51,998 bases of DNA from a virus, in the IMG/VR virus record IMGVR_UViG_3300017952_000014, positions 1-51,998 of that record. One strand, given 5' to 3'. Position numbers and translations under genes: made by a program. The notes beneath the pieces were generated by a model. The model was given only the letters and a program-made list of their open reading frames with translations, was not told the origin of the DNA and made no database searches. Positions 1-7,980 of this stretch are shown here, piece by piece (position 1 is the stretch's first letter; each line of letters begins with the position of its first letter).

Positions 1-655
1 CGGCACAACTAGGATCTATGTCAAAACTTCTAATTTTTGATATATGTAAATTACTTTCAAACAACATAGTTGCTAGTGTACCGTACCAACCAGCACATAA
101 AAATACTGTGCCTAGTGATCTATTAATTTTTTGAAGTTCGTCTACTAACCATATTTTACTTTTAAGTTGTCCTCTACTAAAACAATCATTATCTATCTCT
201 ATACTATCTGCTAAAATTCTTTTAAAGGCTTGAGTAAAGTCAGTTTGAACAAATCTGTCAAATATATCAAACAGTTTCCAAATGTTATCTTCAAGTACAA
301 GTTTACGAACATCTTCGTCGTATATAAATCTAAATATGCTGTAAAGATTTTCGCCTATTACAGCCTTTCTTAATTCTACATTATCAACAAGTCTAAAAAT
401 ACTGTGTAAATTATTTTCTAATATTGCTTTACGTAAATCATCAGCTTCGCCTTTTACTGTAACATCTCCAATAACACGAAACAAACTGTGTAGATTTTTT
501 TCTACAACTGCTTTACGTAGTTCTTCATTTGCATTAGTGACACGAAATATACTATTAAGGTCTTTATCTATATAGGCACGCCTTAGATTTGATATATTTG
601 TGTCGTTTGGATACAGCAACTCATATCTATCTAGCAGTTCATGAATTTCTAGCAT
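1..655 (-). CDS. Repeat protein fused to a methyltransferase-like domain (partial, runs off left edge)
   Basis: This reading frame is open from an ATG at 655 to the window edge, giving 218 codons; the C-terminus is missing. Residues about 23-132 are five tandem copies of a 21-28-residue unit of the form LRKAVxExNLHSIFRxV. After a linker comes a hydrophobic strand and a Gly/Ala loop (VFLCAGWYGTLATML, about residues 186-200), then SFDIDPS, which looks like motif I and the acidic strand-2 residue of a class I SAM-dependent methyltransferase. The start is supported by AAGGAA nine to ten bases upstream, and the gene overlaps the end of the glycosyltransferase-like gene upstream by 17 bp, so it is the distal known member of that operon. 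The methyltransferase call is inference from a partial fold; its substrate is unknown. The repeats match no family I can name. Confidence 0.75.
   Translation of the reverse strand, partial: MLEIHELLDRYELLYPNDTNISNLRRAYIDKDLNSIFRVTNANEELRKAVVEKNLHSLFRVIGDVTVKGEADDLRKAILENNLHSIFRLVDNVELRKAVIGENLYSIFRFIYDEDVRKLVLEDNIWKLFDIFDRFVQTDFTQAFKRILADSIEIDNDCFSRGQLKSKIWLVDELQKINRSLGTVFLCAGWYGTLATMLFESNLHISKIRSFDIDPSCA
260..589 (-). repeat. Five tandem protein-level repeats in the methyltransferase-like gene
   Basis: Repeat cores, read on the minus strand, are LRRAYIDKDLNSIFRV, LRKAVVEKNLHSLFRV, LRKAILENNLHSIFRL, LRKAVIGENLYSIFRF and VRKLVLEDNIWKLFDI. They begin at residues 24, 46, 74, 95 and 116, so the period is 21-22 with one 28-residue unit. 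The amphipathic pattern predicts paired short helices, that is, a small solenoid. The last copy is the most diverged. Confidence 0.8.
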
Positions 656-2246
656 TAAATTGTTCCTTCAACCAATCAAAGTTGTTAATTTTTTTGAGAG
701 CTTCAATATCACCTCTGTTACTTTCACCGTATTTTCTGCCGGCTCTTGCACCGTCAGTTACATAATTACCAAATGGCTCGTCCTTGCCTTTATCACTACA
801 CCATATATTTAGACGTAATTCCGTTTCGACATCCTTTTGTCTATCTATAACTTTGCTTGATAATTTGCAACATTCTCTAAAGCCACTTTTCCAAGCACTA
901 AACGGGTCTGTATTAAACTCGGTACTATTAGAAACTTCTTTTACCGCTTTAAAATGTCTACTTATACTTGTAGTCATATCCGGTTTAGATGTATCCATTT
1001 CTATTGTTGCTATCCTTGGAAATAATTTTACTCCGCCGTAGCCATATTCTAAACCTTTTACTTTGTTTTCACATCGCCAAACATGAACGTGATCTTTTTC
1101 CTTAGCTGGCACCACATAATCAAAATTAAAATCATCATTTATAACTGCGTCTCCATCTACAATCCATATCATATCTGTACTACACTGTTTTGCCGCTTCA
1201 ATATGTGCTTGATGGATTCCTTTTATCCCATGAACACGTTTTGCACGAGGAAATCTTTTAATTAAATTTTCATAGTTTTTGTCTGCGTTAACTTCATTGT
1301 AACTGATAAACACAATATCGTATTCTTCATTAGAAATACTTGAACTATTAGATATATTTTTGTAGCTAGATCGCTCTTGATTAATGTAAACAGTTTTAAA
1401 GAACTTGCTTTGATCTTCATCTAATGGTTCAACAGCTATAGGCAAATCTAATTCTTCTTTTAATTGAAATCCAAGATCTTCTATTGGACTATCTACGAAT
1501 GAAAAGTCCTTATTATTCCAATATTCATTCAGCCATTTAAAATCACGCACATTTACAAAGTTCCAATCTGTACACATAGTTTTGTACAAACCTTCTCTTG
1601 CACCATATATTGCCCATTTACCGTTTTCTACGTCTGCACCTACCATTAACCATACATAAAGTCTGTGCAAGTTTTTCCAATGTAAACCTTTTAGTCTTTC
1701 TTTAGAAACTTTTTGTCCTTCATTTAGTGCCATTTTAACACCTTCGCGGAATCCTGCTCTCCAGGCTTGTTGAGGTGTAGCATTATTCATAATAGTACTA
1801 TATGTTCCAGGCAAATGATAATAATTTATATCCCAACAAAAGTCTACCTGTGCTTGTAGGTTATCAGGGGCGGCGTTTTCATGTGTTTTCATGTTTAGTA
1901 TTATACTTTTAGGCCAACACTTTATTCCGCCGTTGCCATAAACTAATCCGTTGATGTTATTTTTTGCAGTAAAACTTATAACGGTTTTGTAAGGATTAAA
2001 ATCATTGCCTAATACAAATTCTTGATTAATAAAATCTTGATTTACTATATTGTCGCCGTCTACAATAATTAATCTATCAGTTTCACTAATATTTGCACAT
2101 GCTTTATGCGCCGCATCACTACCTTCAACACCATGAACACGTTTTGCCCAAGGAATTTTTTTGCATAAATCTGCATAATTCTTTTCTGCGTTTGGCTCGT
2201 CATACGACAAGTATATTACATCACAGTCTGGTACTCTAAGTTTCAT
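639..2246 (-). CDS. Tandem-duplicated glycosyltransferase-like protein
   Basis: This 535-aa protein consists of two copies of the same domain, at about residues 9-250 and 308-533. Each has a hydrophobic first strand (DVIYLSYDE / DIVFISYNE), the shared stretch AKRVHGxxG, a VDGD motif (residues 62-65 and about 361-364) after a hydrophobic strand, a G(N/Y)GG(I/V)K segment, W(R/K)xGFRE, GARxG, and a closing FxWL. The arrangement of strand, acidic DxD-type motif and Gly-rich segment fits a GT-A nucleotide-sugar transferase in which VDGD holds the metal; that role is inferred. It overlaps the upstream 189-aa gene by 11 bp and the downstream gene by 17 bp. Both copies keep VDGD, so both may be active. 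Sugar donor and acceptor are unknown. Confidence 0.75.
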   Translation of the reverse strand: MKLRVPDCDVIYLSYDEPNAEKNYADLCKKIPWAKRVHGVEGSDAAHKACANISETDRLIIVDGDNIVNQDFINQEFVLGNDFNPYKTVISFTAKNNINGLVYGNGGIKCWPKSIILNMKTHENAAPDNLQAQVDFCWDINYYHLPGTYSTIMNNATPQQAWRAGFREGVKMALNEGQKVSKERLKGLHWKNLHRLYVWLMVGADVENGKWAIYGAREGLYKTMCTDWNFVNVRDFKWLNEYWNNKDFSFVDSPIEDLGFQLKEELDLPIAVEPLDEDQSKFFKTVYINQERSSYKNISNSSSISNEEYDIVFISYNEVNADKNYENLIKRFPRAKRVHGIKGIHQAHIEAAKQCSTDMIWIVDGDAVINDDFNFDYVVPAKEKDHVHVWRCENKVKGLEYGYGGVKLFPRIATIEMDTSKPDMTTSISRHFKAVKEVSNSTEFNTDPFSAWKSGFRECCKLSSKVIDRQKDVETELRLNIWCSDKGKDEPFGNYVTDGARAGRKYGESNRGDIEALKKINNFDWLKEQFNARNS

Positions 2247-2805
2247 TTTTTACTCTAAATCCGTAGTCTTTAAAACGCTTAGGCGTATAGATACTTAACT
2301 TTGTAAGATTGCACTCGTCGTCAGTTGTGAACGGAATCTCAATTACACCAGTTTCACATAGTTCTTCTATGTCTACACGTAGTAATCTATACAATATGTT
2401 TAGATCACCATGTTTAGTAACACTAAAATTTAATGTTTCACCTACAAACATGCCTTTCATGTTAGTACACAATTCATCTGAAAGAATAATTCGCCAAACT
2501 TTAGTTGTATTATCCTTTTCTATAGTGCAATCTTTGTTACTATACGAATAAGGAATGCTATGATGGAAATCATTAATATCAAATGTAGTTTTATTAATAG
2601 AATCTGTTTCTTTTAACTCAAATTTTTTCGTTTCAGGATTATAAATTACCCTAAAATTGTTTTTTGATACTTTACCTTCAAGGATAGGTCCGGCTATTTC
2701 ATATGGAACTTGTATTTGCGAAGGAGCATCAATAGGAGGTGCGCCGATTTGCTTGATTTTACCAGTTTTTTTATCGAACCCTAGTGCAATATTACCCTTG
2801 TACAT
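2236..2805 (-). CDS. Hypothetical protein in the glycosyltransferase operon
   Basis: This 189-aa protein matches no family I recognise. It is predicted soluble, without signal peptide or membrane segment, and is rich in beta-type alternation (for example IILSDELCTNMKGMFVG and TLNFSVTKHGDLNILYRLL). The N-terminus (GNIALGFDKKTGKIKQIG) resembles the start of a structural or adhesin-like beta domain, but that is weak. GGAAG lies eight bases before the ATG. The gene overlaps its upstream glycosyltransferase by 14 bp and the downstream duplicated glycosyltransferase by 11 bp, so translation is probably coupled. The setting between three glycosyltransferase-like genes suggests a role in the same modification pathway. 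Confidence 0.75.
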   Translation of the reverse strand: MYKGNIALGFDKKTGKIKQIGAPPIDAPSQIQVPYEIAGPILEGKVSKNNFRVIYNPETKKFELKETDSINKTTFDINDFHHSIPYSYSNKDCTIEKDNTTKVWRIILSDELCTNMKGMFVGETLNFSVTKHGDLNILYRLLRVDIEELCETGVIEIPFTTDDECNLTKLSIYTPKRFKDYGFRVKNET

Positions 2806-3601
2806 CTTCGAACTTCCTAATTATATCCTCATTAACAAAACTATTATCTGTATAATGAAAAACAGTGTGTTGAGCATGATTTCCTATTTTTAAATTTGCA
2901 TCATCATCTACAAAAACGCTTACTCTTGTTGACCAATTATCACTATACTTTTCCCAATTTTGTATTGCAGGTTTCATATGTACTAAATTAGGCATAATGT
3001 TATTTTTTTGTCTAATATCTAATACAATATGGGTAATTGCTGTAATGATATCCATGCTAGGTTCTTTAGGCATGTTCTTAGGGCAGAATATCCTGTAGTA
3101 TTCTTGCCAATTATCAGCTATATGTTTTTGCGTAGTATAAAACTGTTTTGAATATTTGCTTTTTTTAAAGTAGAAAAATGCGTTATAAACGTTAGGTAAA
3201 TTATTACTAATAAATGCTTTCCTGTAAAACGTATCTTTTATTTTCTCGCCCCTATATGTAAAGACAGTATCACAATAATAAACATCAGTATTCATTGCTT
3301 GCCAGAAATAATCTAAATTATGCAATACTAATACATCACTATCCATTGAAATTGTTTCTTCGTAAGGAGACAGTTCATAGATAAACTGTCTAGCATAGGT
3401 TTTAAATCTACTATTATCGCCATTGTATGTAGGTACAGGAATTATTTTATCAAAAATATACTTGTAATTTGCTACATCAGTATTAGTAATTAGGCTTACT
3501 GGAATATGTTGATTAAATTTTTTTATACTTAATGCACACAGATATGCTTGTTGTATATATTGCTCACCTTCGGCATACAATACAAATCCTTTATTACTCA
3601 T
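2792..3601 (-). CDS. GT-A type glycosyltransferase, paralogue 1
   Basis: This 269-aa protein opens with a Rossmann-like strand (GFVLYAEGEQYIQQAYLC), then PVSLITN, and has a canonical DxD-type site in SMDSDVLVLHNLDYFW near residue 90. This layout, with a basic KTYARQFIYELSPY stretch before the DxD, is typical of GT8-like nucleotide-sugar transferases, in which the DxD aspartates hold the metal and sugar nucleotide. It is clearly homologous to the next gene upstream (YELSPYEETISMDSDV versus YELTPYDETLMLDTDV). AGAGG precedes the ATG by about seven bases, and the start overlaps the upstream stop by 8 bp. Substrate is unknown; host surface glycan, phage DNA or a virion protein are all possible. 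Confidence 0.82.
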   Translation of the reverse strand: MSNKGFVLYAEGEQYIQQAYLCALSIKKFNQHIPVSLITNTDVANYKYIFDKIIPVPTYNGDNSRFKTYARQFIYELSPYEETISMDSDVLVLHNLDYFWQAMNTDVYYCDTVFTYRGEKIKDTFYRKAFISNNLPNVYNAFFYFKKSKYSKQFYTTQKHIADNWQEYYRIFCPKNMPKEPSMDIITAITHIVLDIRQKNNIMPNLVHMKPAIQNWEKYSDNWSTRVSVFVDDDANLKIGNHAQHTVFHYTDNSFVNEDIIRKFEDVQG

Positions 3602-4424
3602 CTATACACCTCTGTAGACTAAATTTATTCATTACATGCACATTAGCGTTTTTTATCGATAATGGAGTATATTGATTTTTATAGGTTGGCTTTTCTAATA
3701 AAAACTTTAAGTTATTTTCTTGCACTTTATACAAAATGCTTTTGTCTGTGATATAATATAAAGTTCCGGGCATTTCTTTTGCAAAATCGCCTGCTTGAAA
3801 TCCATTCATAATATGAATAGCAATACTAAATGCATAGTCATTACGGAATTTTAATGATTCGATAAAATATGTAATTCTATAATGTTGATAATTTTCTTGT
3901 ATATGTTTTAATAAATCAAAGAAAATTTTGTTAGAATAAACTTTTCTAAAAAACACACATGTAGCCCAGTAAAAATCTATACTTATATCTGATATTCTTT
4001 CGAACTCGATACCTGTTGTCATGTCTACTAGATTATGACATTGTTTGTATATTAAAAAATTATTGGATTGATTAAAACATTGTAAAAAATTATTGTTGCA
4101 AATTACAACGTCAGTGTCTAACATTAAAGTTTCGTCGTAAGGAGTAAGCTCATATGCAAGGCTACGAGAATTATTCTTCCATAAAGACTTTACTGAAGTA
4201 CCTGAACCGTCATAGTGTGTTTTAAAATTGTTATCTACAGTATTTTCTAAGATAATAACTTTATCAAATGCAGATAAATCTGCATCTTCACAACTTTCTT
4301 TGTCTGTTACCAAAGATACTGGTAAATCTAAATGCTGTTTTGCACGTTTAGCAAGGTCTTTTGCTTGTGAAATATAATTTAATGTATTGCTATTTCTGGC
4401 AAACACTAAGATGCCTTTACTCAT
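3594..4424 (-). CDS. GT-A type glycosyltransferase, paralogue 2
   Basis: This 276-aa protein has the same fold as the following gene: an N-terminal strand GILVFARNSNTLNYI, PVSLVTDKES, and a DxD-type motif in LMLDTDVVICNN near residue 103. It differs from its paralogue by an insertion before the DxD (NNFKTHYDGSGTSVKSLW) and a shorter C-terminal part. Two diverged paralogues side by side suggest sequential sugar additions or two acceptors. It overlaps the 115-aa gene upstream by 8 bp, so it is part of the operon transcribed from the promoter near 4800. The enzyme class is well supported; the substrate is not known. Confidence 0.82.
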   Translation of the reverse strand: MSKGILVFARNSNTLNYISQAKDLAKRAKQHLDLPVSLVTDKESCEDADLSAFDKVIILENTVDNNFKTHYDGSGTSVKSLWKNNSRSLAYELTPYDETLMLDTDVVICNNNFLQCFNQSNNFLIYKQCHNLVDMTTGIEFERISDISIDFYWATCVFFRKVYSNKIFFDLLKHIQENYQHYRITYFIESLKFRNDYAFSIAIHIMNGFQAGDFAKEMPGTLYYITDKSILYKVQENNLKFLLEKPTYKNQYTPLSIKNANVHVMNKFSLQRCIDE

Positions 4425-4764
4425 CGTCTACTAGTTTCTCTACACTTCTGCTATTTTTTATGTTTTGATATTCTTGATAATATATACGTAGATTCTCGTC
4501 ATATTTTTTTGCAATTTCTGCAAGAAAACCTGTAACATCTTCGACTAGAATTGGAATACTGTTATCATCTAGTAAGATTGCATTATTAGTTACATTAGAT
4601 AATGCAGACAAATGACTCATTAATGACGTTTCAATTGTAAATTGCCCGCCCCCATAATAGTATTTTGTGTTTTCTTTAAATTGTTCTAACAATATACGCC
4701 TTTGATTATTAAGCGTTACCATATAATTTGAAAAATCTAAAGCATTTTTTAACTTTTCATCCAT
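4417..4764 (-). CDS. Hypothetical protein, first gene of the early operon
   Basis: This 115-aa soluble protein is predicted mostly helical, with an N-terminal helix containing KLKNALDFSNYMVTLNNQRR, a central YYYGGGQFTIE segment, and a C-terminal helix ending in acidic residues. I do not recognise a family. AGGAG lies six bases before the ATG, and the gene begins about 20 bases downstream of a consensus sigma70 promoter. Its stop overlaps the start of the next glycosyltransferase gene. Being promoter-proximal, it would be made first and in largest amount. It could be a small structural or regulatory protein; nothing in the sequence decides. Confidence 0.75.
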   Translation of the reverse strand: MDEKLKNALDFSNYMVTLNNQRRILLEQFKENTKYYYGGGQFTIETSLMSHLSALSNVTNNAILLDDNSIPILVEDVTGFLAEIAKKYDENLRIYYQEYQNIKNSRSVEKLVDDE

Positions 4765-4786
4765 AAGATACTCCTGTATTGTGTAT

Positions 4787-4815
4787 ATTATACACGAATA
4801 TCAGTACTATGTCAA
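4787..4815 (-). promoter_or_regulatory. Consensus sigma70 promoter for the glycosyltransferase operon
   Basis: On the minus strand a TTGACA box (4815-4810) is followed by exactly 17 bases and a TATAAT box (4792-4787). Both hexamers are perfect consensus. It lies between the end of a late structural gene and the 115-aa gene, whose AGGAG and ATG follow within about 25 bases. It predicts early transcription by host RNA polymerase. Confidence 0.9.
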
Positions 4816-4819
4816 GTAA

Positions 4820-5923
4820 TTATTCGAAAGTATTTGGATTTGCGAATGTAGGATACGGCAAAGTAAAGCGTCTTGTAGTGCCGTCTGTTTCAAAATCTAA
4901 TGATCTAGGACGTCTTGCACCATAATCAAACAAAATATTTGCTGTCACTGGCTCAGTTACACCAGGTTCGATACTTCCTTTTGCACCAGCATCAAGGTTA
5001 CTTTCTGGACCGTCATCTACTAGTGTTAGTTTAAATCTTAAACGTCTTGTAAGTGATGATTCTATTCTAGCTTCTATTGTCCAATAACTATCACCATAGG
5101 TGCTTGCACTTGCATCTCTTCTAAAAATAGTCTGGAAAGTTGTTGTTAATTGCCTTTGGCCTATTGCGCCATCTGGATAAGTAACTCCAGTGCTTTGGCC
5201 ATCAATTGTTGTATAGTTATAACCAAATGCTATTGTACCGGGATTTTCAATCATTGACTGCCAACCTTGATTTCTTAGTACAGCATTATCATTTGTTGCT
5301 GTAGTATCGCTTACGTTTTCAACTGTTCCTTCAATTAATATCTGTCCACCGGCATTAAAAAAATGACGTAGTGCATCATCACTAGAAAAAGTCACAGTAA
5401 ATTCTGAATCAATAGTACCATTAAAACTAGTTGTTCTTGCATCACCTCCGGGAACAATAGCACCATCTGACACTGTTTCTGCAACTGCGACTGTATCCTT
5501 GCCTGCTTCTAAGGCAGTCATAATTGTTAAGTAATCATTAAAACCCTGAGTATTATCTATGTTACTTAATGAGTAATCAATATTTCCGTCATTGTCTGCA
5601 TCTTCATCACTAAATGCTGGCAGATCGGATGTAGAAACATCGGCTCCTATCAAATCTCCGGTAGCTAATTGTGTTAGTCCTAAATTTGAGCCGTTTTGAT
5701 GCTTGTAAGCACGGTCCATGTCGTCCCATAGCTCTTGCATTCTTTCGTGATCAACAATATCTCCGTCGCTACTAGGACCAGGTCCTGCGACTTGTCCGCT
5801 AGTGACTGTTTGTCCATAACCAGTGTTTTCGATTGCACTACCTGTACCTAAAATTTGTTCAATACGGTTTTGTAGTGTATTGTAATCTGACGCTGTTATG
5901 ATTGCCTGCGGTAATACTGCCAT
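4820..5923 (-). CDS. Virion structural protein, fibre-associated (putative)
   Basis: This 367-aa protein starts MAVLPQAIITASDYNTLQNR and has a Gly/Ser-rich segment around residues 30-55, a WDDMDRAYKHQNG helix, then a long beta-rich region (TTSFNGTIDSEFTVTFSSDD, GYNYTTIDGQSTGVTYPDG). Proteins with this kind of N-terminus and beta-rich body occur among the tail-associated structural proteins of marine T4-like phages; that is from memory, and the exact role is not known. A late-type TATAAATA motif sits 29 bases upstream of the ATG, and AAGGAA gives a ribosome site eight bases from the start. It is the last late gene before the sigma70-driven operon. Confidence 0.7.
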   Translation of the reverse strand: MAVLPQAIITASDYNTLQNRIEQILGTGSAIENTGYGQTVTSGQVAGPGPSSDGDIVDHERMQELWDDMDRAYKHQNGSNLGLTQLATGDLIGADVSTSDLPAFSDEDADNDGNIDYSLSNIDNTQGFNDYLTIMTALEAGKDTVAVAETVSDGAIVPGGDARTTSFNGTIDSEFTVTFSSDDALRHFFNAGGQILIEGTVENVSDTTATNDNAVLRNQGWQSMIENPGTIAFGYNYTTIDGQSTGVTYPDGAIGQRQLTTTFQTIFRRDASASTYGDSYWTIEARIESSLTRRLRFKLTLVDDGPESNLDAGAKGSIEPGVTEPVTANILFDYGARRPRSLDFETDGTTRRFTLPYPTFANPNTFE

Positions 5924-5951
5924 ATCTTATGTTCCTTATTAAGTACGTAGT

Positions 5952-5959
5952 TATTTATA
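5952..5959 (-). promoter_or_regulatory. T4-type late promoter TATAAATA
   Basis: An exact TATAAATA lies on the minus strand 29 bases before the ATG at 5923. The TAA inside it is the stop codon of the fibre gene that ends at 5955. The leader would carry AAGGAA ahead of the start. Confidence 0.75.
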
Positions 5960-7469
5960 CCTTTAAAACGCACTCTATTAATTTTTCTGATTCCTCATTA
6001 CTAGATTCTAGAGCAATACCAACTAATCCTGTTGACGCAATAGTTGTGCATACACCGTCTTGCCAGGCATATACTGGTTGTCCTTTAGATACTGGTCCAC
6101 TAACACGCACCGGAACACGACCTTTTAGTCCTAAAATTTGACCTTCGGCTTCTGCATTCATCAAATAAGCAGGCTTATCTGAAATAACTCCTATGCACAT
6201 ACAACTAGTACCAGCCGCTGTAGCTTCTTGTTTACCGCCAACACACATTGCTGTGCCTACGGGGTATTCTTGATCTGTTAAATATTTTTCTGCTAAGTCA
6301 GCATAACGAGCAGTTAGTGCTGTACCAATAAATAGGTTTGCTTTTAAGTCACCCGAATTATCTCTTACAGCAATAGTATTCGCATTTGCTTCTATATCGC
6401 CTTGTCTATTATTACCATTTACAACTAATGCTGTAGATTTTTCTGCAAGTCCAGTAAAATTATTTGCAAATATTTCATTAAATGGGAAGTTTGCACTACC
6501 AATAGCAACTGTTTCGCTTACATATGCGTTTTCGTCTGTTTCTTCTATGTTTGTAACACCTGGAAGAAGTGCATCTGGTGTAATTCTTACAGTATTTTTA
6601 AGTGTTCCTGCGGCTGGCTTAGCTGATAAAAATATTGAATTACCAATTGTGTTTGCTATTGCTATTTTGTTGTCAGTTCCTGTAGGTACAAAAACTTGTA
6701 AGTCGTTAGAATCACCTACAGTAAAACCATCGTCTTTAAACTGAACTACATTTTCAAAGATAGTAGCCTGTCCTACAATAGATGTTACATATTGACTTGC
6801 ATCTATGCCATTTAATTTTAACGCATTTGATGATGTACCCCAAAAGATATGTTCTGAGGTTGTTGTTCCGCCAGTCGATGCTTGAGTATTAACTAAAGTA
6901 ATACCTCTTTTTACAATGTCAAAACCTGGAATTACATTTTCAGCATCTGTATTATCAATAGTAAATGCATCATTAGATATAATATGTACTACTGTATCAT
7001 TAACTACAGAAGTAATAATACTGTGCGAAACTCCTAAGTTGTCACGTATTGAACGTGATTGCATCTGTGTAACGCCTTCGCCAGCATCCTGAGGTCCAAT
7101 TAAAACCCAATCTGTTCCATTATAAGCATATAGCTGTTCGTTAGTTGTATCCCACCAAAAATCGCCTTCTGTTAGACCAGCAGGAGCAGTACCTGTAGTT
7201 TCTGCGCCACCTGTTGTTCGCCATTTTGAACCATCAAAAAACTTTAATTTAGCTAGGGAAGAATCGAACCAAATTTGTCCACTTATTGCTCTAGGAGGAG
7301 GATTTGCTCCTGCAAAGTTTTCTAGTAGGAATAAAAAGTTTTCATTGTGTATTTCACCATACCCTGCGTAGTTTTTACCGACAAAATTCAAATCGGTAGT
7401 TTGATCGATAGTACCGTCTTCAACTACAGTGAGTAATGTTTTATTATATCTATCTATTTGGTAAGCCAT
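5955..7469 (-). CDS. Tail fibre-like protein A with C-terminal peptidase-G2-like beta domain
   Basis: This 504-aa protein carries the N-terminal module shared by four fibres in this window: VGKNYAGYGEIHNENFLFLL, GQIWFDS, GDFWWD, LYAYNGTDWVLIGP (about residues 1-130). The middle is beta-rich and low-complexity. The C-terminus (about 385-504) contains ARYADLAEKYL, GVISDKPAYLMN, GLKGRVPVRVSGPVSKGQ and VGIAL, a pattern like the beta-barrel found at the end of many marine phage fibres and reminiscent of peptidase G2 (intramolecular chaperone) domains. The N-terminal module probably attaches to the baseplate or another fibre, and the C-terminus probably ends or processes the trimer; both are inferred. 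It is preceded by a late motif and AGGA ten bases before the ATG. Confidence 0.82.
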   Translation of the reverse strand: MAYQIDRYNKTLLTVVEDGTIDQTTDLNFVGKNYAGYGEIHNENFLFLLENFAGANPPPRAISGQIWFDSSLAKLKFFDGSKWRTTGGAETTGTAPAGLTEGDFWWDTTNEQLYAYNGTDWVLIGPQDAGEGVTQMQSRSIRDNLGVSHSIITSVVNDTVVHIISNDAFTIDNTDAENVIPGFDIVKRGITLVNTQASTGGTTTSEHIFWGTSSNALKLNGIDASQYVTSIVGQATIFENVVQFKDDGFTVGDSNDLQVFVPTGTDNKIAIANTIGNSIFLSAKPAAGTLKNTVRITPDALLPGVTNIEETDENAYVSETVAIGSANFPFNEIFANNFTGLAEKSTALVVNGNNRQGDIEANANTIAVRDNSGDLKANLFIGTALTARYADLAEKYLTDQEYPVGTAMCVGGKQEATAAGTSCMCIGVISDKPAYLMNAEAEGQILGLKGRVPVRVSGPVSKGQPVYAWQDGVCTTIASTGLVGIALESSNEESEKLIECVLKV

Positions 7470-7494
7470 GTTGTTCGATTCCTATTAACTACTG

Positions 7495-7502
7495 TATTTA
7501 TT
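7495..7502 (-). promoter_or_regulatory. Late promoter-like AATAAATA
   Basis: AATAAATA (one mismatch to TATAAATA) lies on the minus strand 26 bases upstream of the fibre A start, in the 45-bp gap after the 152-aa gene. Spacing to the AGGA and ATG matches the other late units here. Confidence 0.55.
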
Positions 7503-7514
7503 CCTATTTTCAAT

Positions 7515-7973
7515 TTATTGTAATTGCATCAAACAAGCCCAGCTTCTTGTACTACTTGCTATGTCAACTTTGTGTATTTGTTTTAGACTAAATTTTATAC
7601 CTTCGCCTTTTTGCAAAGTTACTGTTTGTCCTGCAACTGTAATTGAATTGTTGTTTACTAAAGAATATGCTACAACAGTTCCCGAGTCTGGCTTATCTAC
7701 CCAATAGTCCATTTCATCTAAAAATCCTGTATTTCCTGGAAATTCTAAAAACCAACCAACTATTGCAGTAGACATATGATCATTTAACAAAGTTTTAAAA
7801 TTATTCCTTTGTTCTAATGACCAGTCATGCCATTTTGATGTACTGTATACACTTAACTTGTCTAAGCCGTTAGTGCCTATTCTTACATTGTTAGAAGAAA
7901 ATGCAACATCAGCTTTAATATTAATTAAAGAATCTACAGTAGCATTATCTAATTGTTCTAGTGTTTCATGCAT
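7515..7973 (-). CDS. Hypothetical beta-rich protein in the fibre cluster
   Basis: This 152-aa protein has a helical first third and a beta-rich C-terminal half (WFLEFPGNTGFLDEMDYWVD, TVVAYSLVNNNSITVAGQTV, GEGIKFSLKQIHKVD, RSWACLMQLQ). The run of strands, a lone His in QIHKV and an Arg near the end faintly resemble a cupin or 2OG-oxygenase barrel, but no HxD motif is present, so an enzyme call is not supported. It lies seven bases after the 2OG oxygenase gene and just before fibre A. It might be a non-catalytic barrel that binds a fibre or assists its assembly. The ribosome site is weak (GAGAAAAAT before ATGCATG). Confidence 0.65.
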   Translation of the reverse strand: MHETLEQLDNATVDSLINIKADVAFSSNNVRIGTNGLDKLSVYSTSKWHDWSLEQRNNFKTLLNDHMSTAIVGWFLEFPGNTGFLDEMDYWVDKPDSGTVVAYSLVNNNSITVAGQTVTLQKGEGIKFSLKQIHKVDIASSTRSWACLMQLQ

Positions 7974-7980
7974 ATTTTTC

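Noticed and set aside
7470-7482. GTTCGATTCC on the plus strand resembles a tRNA T-loop.
   Set aside because: The flanking bases cannot form the T stem, and no anticodon or acceptor stems fit in the 45-bp gap; it is the start region of fibre A read from the wrong strand.
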